Below, piece after piece: positions 7,503 through 10,885 of a DNA stretch of 10,885 nt. The notes under the pieces were generated by a model. That model was not told where the DNA came from, ran no database searches, and saw only the letters and a program-made list of their open reading frames with translations. Origin of the DNA: Gammaproteobacteria bacterium. Lineage in GTDB: Bacteria; Pseudomonadota; Gammaproteobacteria; QNFN01. The DNA is taken from NCBI GenBank assembly GCA_003645555.1, contig QNFN01000031.1:1-10885 (forward strand). Direction: 5' to 3'. The first letter of the stretch is position 1. The number at the start of each line of letters is the position of its first letter. The translations under genes were made by a program, and so were the position numbers.

Positions 7503-9641
7503 TCAGAATTTGCCGTAGTAGCCCTCCTTGAGGGCGTCGTAGAGGTTAGCGGCGGTGTGCATCTCGCCGTCGTACTCGATCTCCTCGTTACCCTTGACCT
7601 CAACCACGGCACCGTCATCGAGAACGAAGCGGTAGGTGGTGGCGGCCAGGTCCTGCTCCTTGACCAGTACGCCCTGGAACGCGGCCGGGTTGAAGCGAAA
7701 CGTCGTGCACCCCTTCAGGTCGCGCTCGTAGGCGTAGAAATAGATCTCCTTGAACTCCTCGTACGGGTAGTCGGTGGGCACGTTGGCGGTCTTGGAGATC
7801 GACGAGTCGATCCACTTCTGGGCCGCGGCCTGGACGTCGACATGCTGGCGCGGCGATATTTCATCGGCGGCAACGAAGTAGTCCGGCAGCGCATCCTCGG
7901 CACTGGCATCGTGATCGACCAGCGCACGATAGGCGAGCAGTTCGTAGGAGAACACGTCGATCTTCTCCTTGCTCTTCTTGCCCTCACGAATGACGTTGCG
8001 CGAGTACTGGTGGGCAAAACTCGGCTCGATGCCGTTGGAGGCGTTGTTGGCCAGCGACAACGAGATGGTGCCGGTCGGCGCGATCGAGCTGTGGTGGGTA
8101 AAGCGCGCCCCGACCTCGGCCAGACGCTCGACCAGCTCCGGCGCAACGCTGGCGATGCGCTGCATGTAGCGGCTGTAGCGGGCATGCAGCACACGCCCCT
8201 CGAGCTTGTCGCCAACCTTGATGCCGTCGGCGGCCATCTCCGGGCGCTTGCGCAGCATCTCGGCGGTGACCTCGAACTCCTCGTTCATGATCGGTGCCGG
8301 ACCCTTCTCCTCGGCCAGTTCCAGCGCCGTCTTCCAGCCGATCAGGGCCATTTCACGCGTGACCCGCTCGGTGAACTCCAGCGATTCGTCGGAGCCGTAA
8401 CCGAGACGCAGCATGGTCAGGGTCGAACCGAGACCGAGGTAGCCCATGCCGTGCCGGCGCTTGCGCTCGATTTCGCGACGCTGCCCCTCGAGGGGCAGGC
8501 CGTTGATCTCGACCACGTTGTCGAGCATCCGGGTGAAGGCGGCGACCACCTCGTCGAAGGTCTCCCAGTCGAAACGCGCCTCGTCGGTGAACGGGTCGCG
8601 GACGAACCGGGTCAGGTTGATCGAGCCGAGCAGGCAGGAGCCGTAGGGTGGCAGGCCTTGTTCGCCGCATGGATTGGTGGCGCGAATGTTCTCGCAAAAC
8701 CAATTGTTGTTCATATCGTTGTAGGCATCGATCAGGATGAAGCCCGGCTCGGCGAAATCGTAGGTCGAGGTCATGATCAGGTCCCACAAGCGGCGCGCAC
8801 GCAATCGCTTGTAGACCTTGCACGCCACCTGGCCGGTGGCATCGGTGACATAACCCTGCTGCACCGGCCAGTCACGCCAGATCACCTGCTCGCCGTCGTC
8901 GAGATCGATACCGTCGGCCTCGACCTCCTTACGTGAGATCGGGAACGCCAACGCCCACATGGCGTCCTCGCGTACCGCCTCCATGAACTCCCTGGTTACC
9001 AGCAGCGACAGGTTGAACTGGCGTAGCCGGCCGTCCTCGCGCTTGGCACGAATGAAGTCGATGACGTCCGGATGGCCAACATCGAAGGTCGCCATCTGGG
9101 CTCCACGGCGACCGCCGGCGGAGGAGACGGTAAAACACATCTTGTCGTAGATATCCATGAACGACAGCGGACCCGAGGTGTAGGCCCCGGCCCCGGCAAC
9201 GAACGCCCCCTTCGGCCGCAGGGTCGAGAACTCGTAGCCAATGCCGCAGCCGGCGCGCAGCGTCAGGCCGGCCTCGTGCACCTTGCCGAGAATGTCGTCC
9301 ATCGAATCGCGGACCGTGCCCGACACGGTGCAGTTGATGGTCGATGTCGCCGGCTTGTGCTCCTGGGCACCGGCGTTGGAGACAATACGCCCGGCCGGTA
9401 TGGCGCCCTGGCGCAACGCCCAGACGAAACGTTCGTACCAGCTCTCGCGCAGTTCGGGAGTCGCCTCGACATCGGCCAGCGCGCGCGCAATGCGGCGGTA
9501 CGTGTCGTCGATGGTCTGGTCGATGACCTCTCCGTCCTTGCTCTTCAGACGGTATTTCTTGTCCCAGATGTCGAGTGATGCCTCTTGCAGAGAAATCATG
9601 GTGACATCGTCCGATACGAGTTTAAGGCGAGCCGGCTTCAT
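7503..9641 (-). CDS. nrdJa: Adenosylcobalamin-dependent ribonucleotide reductase, catalytic chain NrdJa
   Basis: The 712-residue catalytic chain of class II ribonucleotide reductase, which turns ribonucleotides into deoxyribonucleotides with a radical made from adenosylcobalamin, with or without oxygen. Seen in sequence: Asn323-Pro-Cys325-Gly-Glu327, where Cys325 is the expected thiyl-radical residue and Asn323 and Glu327 the active-site partners; Cys104 (STINCTVSG) and Cys336 (YGSCLLGSINL) as the redox pair, Cys336 being 11 residues after Cys325 as in Thermotoga NrdJ. Other family blocks are RAGCGIGYEFSTLRP, GGRRGAQMATFDVGHPDVIDFI, GRIVSNAG and a late PTGTISLSLANNASNGIEP. No ATP-cone precedes the catalytic barrel, so overall activity control by dATP through such a cone is not expected. 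The C-terminal cysteine tail is supplied by NrdJb, the next gene. ATG 9641 has GGAGGAAG 9 bases upstream. Two NrdR boxes upstream indicate control by NrdR; no cobalamin riboswitch was recognised in the leader. Confidence 0.96.
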   Translation of the reverse strand: MKPARLKLVSDDVTMISLQEASLDIWDKKYRLKSKDGEVIDQTIDDTYRRIARALADVEATPELRESWYERFVWALRQGAIPAGRIVSNAGAQEHKPATSTINCTVSGTVRDSMDDILGKVHEAGLTLRAGCGIGYEFSTLRPKGAFVAGAGAYTSGPLSFMDIYDKMCFTVSSAGGRRGAQMATFDVGHPDVIDFIRAKREDGRLRQFNLSLLVTREFMEAVREDAMWALAFPISRKEVEADGIDLDDGEQVIWRDWPVQQGYVTDATGQVACKVYKRLRARRLWDLIMTSTYDFAEPGFILIDAYNDMNNNWFCENIRATNPCGEQGLPPYGSCLLGSINLTRFVRDPFTDEARFDWETFDEVVAAFTRMLDNVVEINGLPLEGQRREIERKRRHGMGYLGLGSTLTMLRLGYGSDESLEFTERVTREMALIGWKTALELAEEKGPAPIMNEEFEVTAEMLRKRPEMAADGIKVGDKLEGRVLHARYSRYMQRIASVAPELVERLAEVGARFTHHSSIAPTGTISLSLANNASNGIEPSFAHQYSRNVIREGKKSKEKIDVFSYELLAYRALVDHDASAEDALPDYFVAADEISPRQHVDVQAAAQKWIDSSISKTANVPTDYPYEEFKEIYFYAYERDLKGCTTFRFNPAAFQGVLVKEQDLAATTYRFVLDDGAVVEVKGNEEIEYDGEMHTAANLYDALKEGYYGKF

Positions 9642-9650
9642 GACAGGCTT

Positions 9651-9658
9651 CTTCCTCC
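9651..9658 (-). promoter_or_regulatory. Ribosome binding site of nrdJa
   Basis: GGAGGAAG on the - strand, 9 bases before ATG 9641. It is the strongest Shine-Dalgarno match in the window and fixes this start against the internal ATG at codon 15. Confidence 0.75.
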
Positions 9659-9708
9659 AGATTATTGATTATTATCGGTCTTGGCCTAGGGGCCGCTGAT
9701 GGATGGGA

Positions 9709-9724
9709 ACACAACATCTTGTGT
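9709..9724 (-). promoter_or_regulatory. NrdR box 1 (nrdJa proximal)
   Basis: ACACAACATCTTGTGT on the + strand is an inverted repeat of ACACAA with a 4-base centre; one further A/T pair on each side extends the match. It fits the NrdR consensus, roughly ACACWATATNTTGTGT. NrdR represses ribonucleotide reductase genes when dATP is high. The box starts 11 bases downstream of the proposed -10, at about +5 to +20, where a bound repressor would block initiation or early elongation. Confidence 0.85.
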
Positions 9725-9735
9725 TACCGCAAATG

Positions 9736-9765
9736 AGATTAGGCCCCGTCGAAGCCCATTGTCAA
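9736..9765 (-). promoter_or_regulatory. Putative sigma-70 promoter of the nrdJ operon
   Basis: On the - strand a perfect TTGACA -35 (9760-9765) is followed after 18 bases by TAATCT (9736-9741), a weak -10 with three consensus bases. The expected transcript start is near 9729, giving a leader of about 88 bases before nrdJa. AT-rich sequence just upstream could act as an UP element. Its placement directly before NrdR box 1 supports it being the real promoter. Confidence 0.55.
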
Positions 9766-9775
9766 GCCGTTTTTC

Positions 9776-9813
9776 CATATCAAATATGTATTAATTTCAT
9801 GATGTTATGAAAT
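9776..9813. repeat. Two AT-rich inverted repeats upstream of the nrdJ promoter
   Basis: CATAT-CAA-ATATG (9776-9788) is a 5-bp inverted repeat with a 3-base centre. ATTTCAT-GATGTT-ATGAAAT (9794-9813) is a 7-bp inverted repeat with a 6-base centre and has the size of a typical dimer operator. Both lie just upstream of the nrdJ -35. I cannot assign a regulator to either. AT-rich DNA forms such repeats by chance more often than GC-rich DNA does. Confidence 0.4.
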
Positions 9814-9864
9814 ACTTTTACAATTCAAAAACATACATGACGGATTTTGCATCGCAACAGGAAA

Positions 9865-9880
9865 ACACAACATCTTGTGC
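9865..9880 (-). promoter_or_regulatory. NrdR box 2 (distal)
   Basis: ACACAACATCTTGTGC shares its first 15 bases exactly with box 1 and differs only in the last base. The two boxes are 156 bases apart, close to 15 helical turns, so they may face the same side of the helix. NrdR boxes usually lie in pairs about three turns apart, so this distance is unusual. Box 2 lies about 140 bases upstream of the proposed nrdJ transcript start. Confidence 0.75.
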
Positions 9881-9913
9881 CCGGTGCACAACAAAGCTAT
9901 ATCCACGCCCGGC

Positions 9914-9983
9914 GATGCCAGATAATGGCCTGCAGGCCATTGCAATCACAGTTTGGCATCCAGATATCTGGATACGGGATGCC
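9914..9983. repeat. Palindrome cluster with alternative pairings
   Basis: It contains a perfect 18-base palindrome (AATGGCCTGCAGGCCATT, 9924-9941) and a perfect 16-base one (ATCCAGATATCTGGAT, 9958-9973). Outer arms GATGCCA (9914-9920) and TGGCATC (9954-9960) can pair around the first. GGCATCC (9955-9961) can instead pair with GGATGCC (9977-9983) around the second. The shared middle arm makes the two folds mutually exclusive. Its role is unknown; it could be a dispersed palindromic repeat, a set of protein sites or an RNA switch. Confidence 0.6.
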
Positions 9984-10025
9984 GTTACACGGGGCGACGG
10001 CGACCAGAGGGTCGGGCATGATCAC

Positions 10026-10042
10026 GGCTGCTGTCGGCAGCC
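10026..10042. repeat. Short GC hairpin
   Basis: GGCTGC (10026-10031) and GCAGCC (10037-10042) form a 6-bp stem with loop TGTCG. There is no T-run after it on either strand. It may be a chance structure in GC-rich DNA or part of the upstream region of the degQ-like gene. Confidence 0.3.
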
Positions 10043-10061
10043 AGGCACCCTTTCCATCCAG

Positions 10062-10084
10062 CATGGCGCTATCGTAGCGCCATG
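10062..10084. promoter_or_regulatory. 10-bp inverted repeat upstream of the degQ-like gene
   Basis: CATGGCGCTA (10062-10071) and TAGCGCCATG (10075-10084) are perfect inverted arms around TCG. The repeat ends 7 bases before the GAGG ribosome site and 17 bases before the degQ-like ATG. As DNA it could be an operator; as RNA it would be a stable stem beside the ribosome site that could affect translation or mRNA stability. No regulator can be named from sequence alone. Confidence 0.5.
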
Positions 10085-10101
10085 AACAACCGAGGTACCG
10101 C

Positions 10102-10885
10102 ATGAAGCCGAACCTGCATCGAACCCTGGCCGCGCTGGCCCTGGGTCTCGCCGCACTCCATGCCGAGGCCGCCCTGCCGGTCGTGGTCGACGGCCAGCCG
10201 CTACCGACACTGGCCCCGATGCTCGAGCGGGTCACCCCGGCAGTGGTCAATATCGCCACCCGGGGACGCGTGCAACAGCGCGAGAACCCGCTGCTCCGCG
10301 ACCCGTTTTTCCGCCGTTTTTTCGACCTGCCCGCACCGCGTCGCAACCGTCCGAGTCAGAGCCTCGGCTCGGGGGTCATCATCGATGCCGACCAGGGTTA
10401 CGTGATCACCAACCACCACGTCGTCTCCAAGGCGGATGCGATCATGGTGACCCTCCGCGACGGCCGCGAACTGCCGGCAACGCTGGTCGGCTCGGACCCC
10501 GAGGCCGATGTCGCCGTGGTCCAGATCGAGGCCGACGGTCTGACCGCCGTTTCACTGGCCGATTCAGACCGGCTCAGAGTCGGCGATTTCGTGGTCGCCA
10601 TCGGCAACCCGTTCGGCCTGGGTCAGACGGTCACCTCGGGCATCGTCAGCGCACTCGGCCGCAGCGGTCTCGGCATTGAAGGTTACGAGGACTTCATCCA
10701 GACCGACGCTTCGATCAATCCCGGCAACTCCGGCGGGGCGCTGGTCAACCTGCACGGCGAGTTGATCGGCATCAACACCGCGATCCTGGCCCCCTCGGGC
10801 GGCAACGTCGGTATCGGCTTCGCCATCCCGGCGAACATGGTCAGCGAACTGGTGCAACAGCTGGTGCAGCATGGCGAGGTACGCC
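10102..10885 (+). CDS. degQ: DegQ-like Do-family periplasmic serine protease (3' end outside window)
   Basis: First 261 codons of an HtrA/Do-family endopeptidase; the frame runs off the window end. ATG 10102 has GAGG 6 bases upstream. Residues 1-24 form a signal peptide (Lys2 and Arg7, hydrophobic [11 protein letters not shown], likely cut after AEA), so the protein is exported to the periplasm, where it degrades or refolds damaged envelope proteins. The trypsin-like domain is intact with His106 (TNHHVV), Asp136 (EADVAVV) and Ser210 (NPGNSGGA), plus [36 protein letters not shown] and [10 protein letters not shown]. The opening [19 protein letters not shown] and the short loop before LGSGVI resemble E. 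coli DegQ more than DegP. The PDZ domains expected after about residue 265 lie outside. It is divergent from the nrdJ operon and no functional link is evident. Confidence 0.93.
   Translation, partial: MKPNLHRTLAALALGLAALHAEAALPVVVDGQPLPTLAPMLERVTPAVVNIATRGRVQQRENPLLRDPFFRRFFDLPAPRRNRPSQSLGSGVIIDADQGYVITNHHVVSKADAIMVTLRDGRELPATLVGSDPEADVAVVQIEADGLTAVSLADSDRLRVGDFVVAIGNPFGLGQTVTSGIVSALGRSGLGIEGYEDFIQTDASINPGNSGGALVNLHGELIGINTAILAPSGGNVGIGFAIPANMVSELVQQLVQHGEVR

Larger units (their letters stand above)
9642..10101. other. Divergent intergenic region between nrdJa and degQ-like gene
   Basis: This 460-base gap holds no gene I can support. From left to right it contains the nrdJa leader and ribosome site, NrdR box 1, the nrdJa promoter, an AT-rich stretch (about 9770-9850) with inverted repeats, NrdR box 2, a palindrome cluster (9914-9983), a small hairpin (10026-10042) and a long inverted repeat just ahead of the degQ-like ribosome site. 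Open frames crossing it lack ribosome sites and family-like sequence. No promoter for the degQ-like gene was clear. Confidence 0.85.

Noticed and set aside
6753..8936. A 727-codon open frame on the + strand opposite nrdJa and nrdJb
   Set aside because: It lies antisense to two clearly recognised reductase genes, has no convincing ribosome site and shows no family motifs. Long antisense frames are common in GC-rich coding DNA.
9642..9900. Cobalamin riboswitch upstream of the B12-dependent reductase
   Set aside because: I found no B12-box or other conserved core of the riboswitch on the - strand.
9807..10085. A 92-codon open frame on the + strand across the intergenic region
   Set aside because: It runs through both the NrdR box 2 and the palindrome cluster, lacks a ribosome site and its sequence resembles no protein family.

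Overview
The window is a high-GC bacterial chromosome segment. Its gene set suggests a gammaproteobacterium: HrpA with its long C-terminal domain, a PilH-type response regulator, a split cobalamin-dependent ribonucleotide reductase arranged like NrdJa/NrdJb of Pseudomonas, NrdR boxes, and a DegQ-type periplasmic protease. No RNA gene, insertion sequence, CRISPR array or phage gene was seen, and I do not name a genus.

Left part (2-3088, + strand): the last 1028 codons of the RNA helicase hrpA. Its stop overlaps by 4 bases the stop of a convergent gene on the - strand.

Middle part (3085-6313, - strand): a gene of about 923 codons that fuses two domains not normally seen together. The N-terminus is a four-helix domain resembling signal peptidase II (LspA), with one catalytic aspartate changed to glutamate. 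A long helical region of unknown family follows, then a divergent class III nucleotidyl cyclase domain. A pilH-like response regulator lies 94 bases upstream on the same strand. In Pseudomonas the Pil-Chp system, which includes PilH, acts through a membrane adenylate cyclase, so this pair is the most interesting part of the window.

Right-middle part (6449-9641, - strand): the apparent operon nrdJa - nrdJb - MTH1187-family thiamine-binding protein. nrdJa and nrdJb together make the adenosylcobalamin-dependent (class II) ribonucleotide reductase. A -35/-10 promoter and two NrdR boxes, which share a 15-base core and lie 156 bases apart, precede nrdJa.

Right edge (9642-10885): a 460-base divergent intergenic region rich in palindromes. 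The nrdJ-proximal half is AT-rich and carries the promoter and NrdR boxes. The other half holds a cluster of perfect palindromes with alternative pairings and a 10-bp inverted repeat just ahead of the next gene. That gene, on the + strand from 10102, is the first 261 codons of a DegQ-like serine protease and is cut by the window edge.
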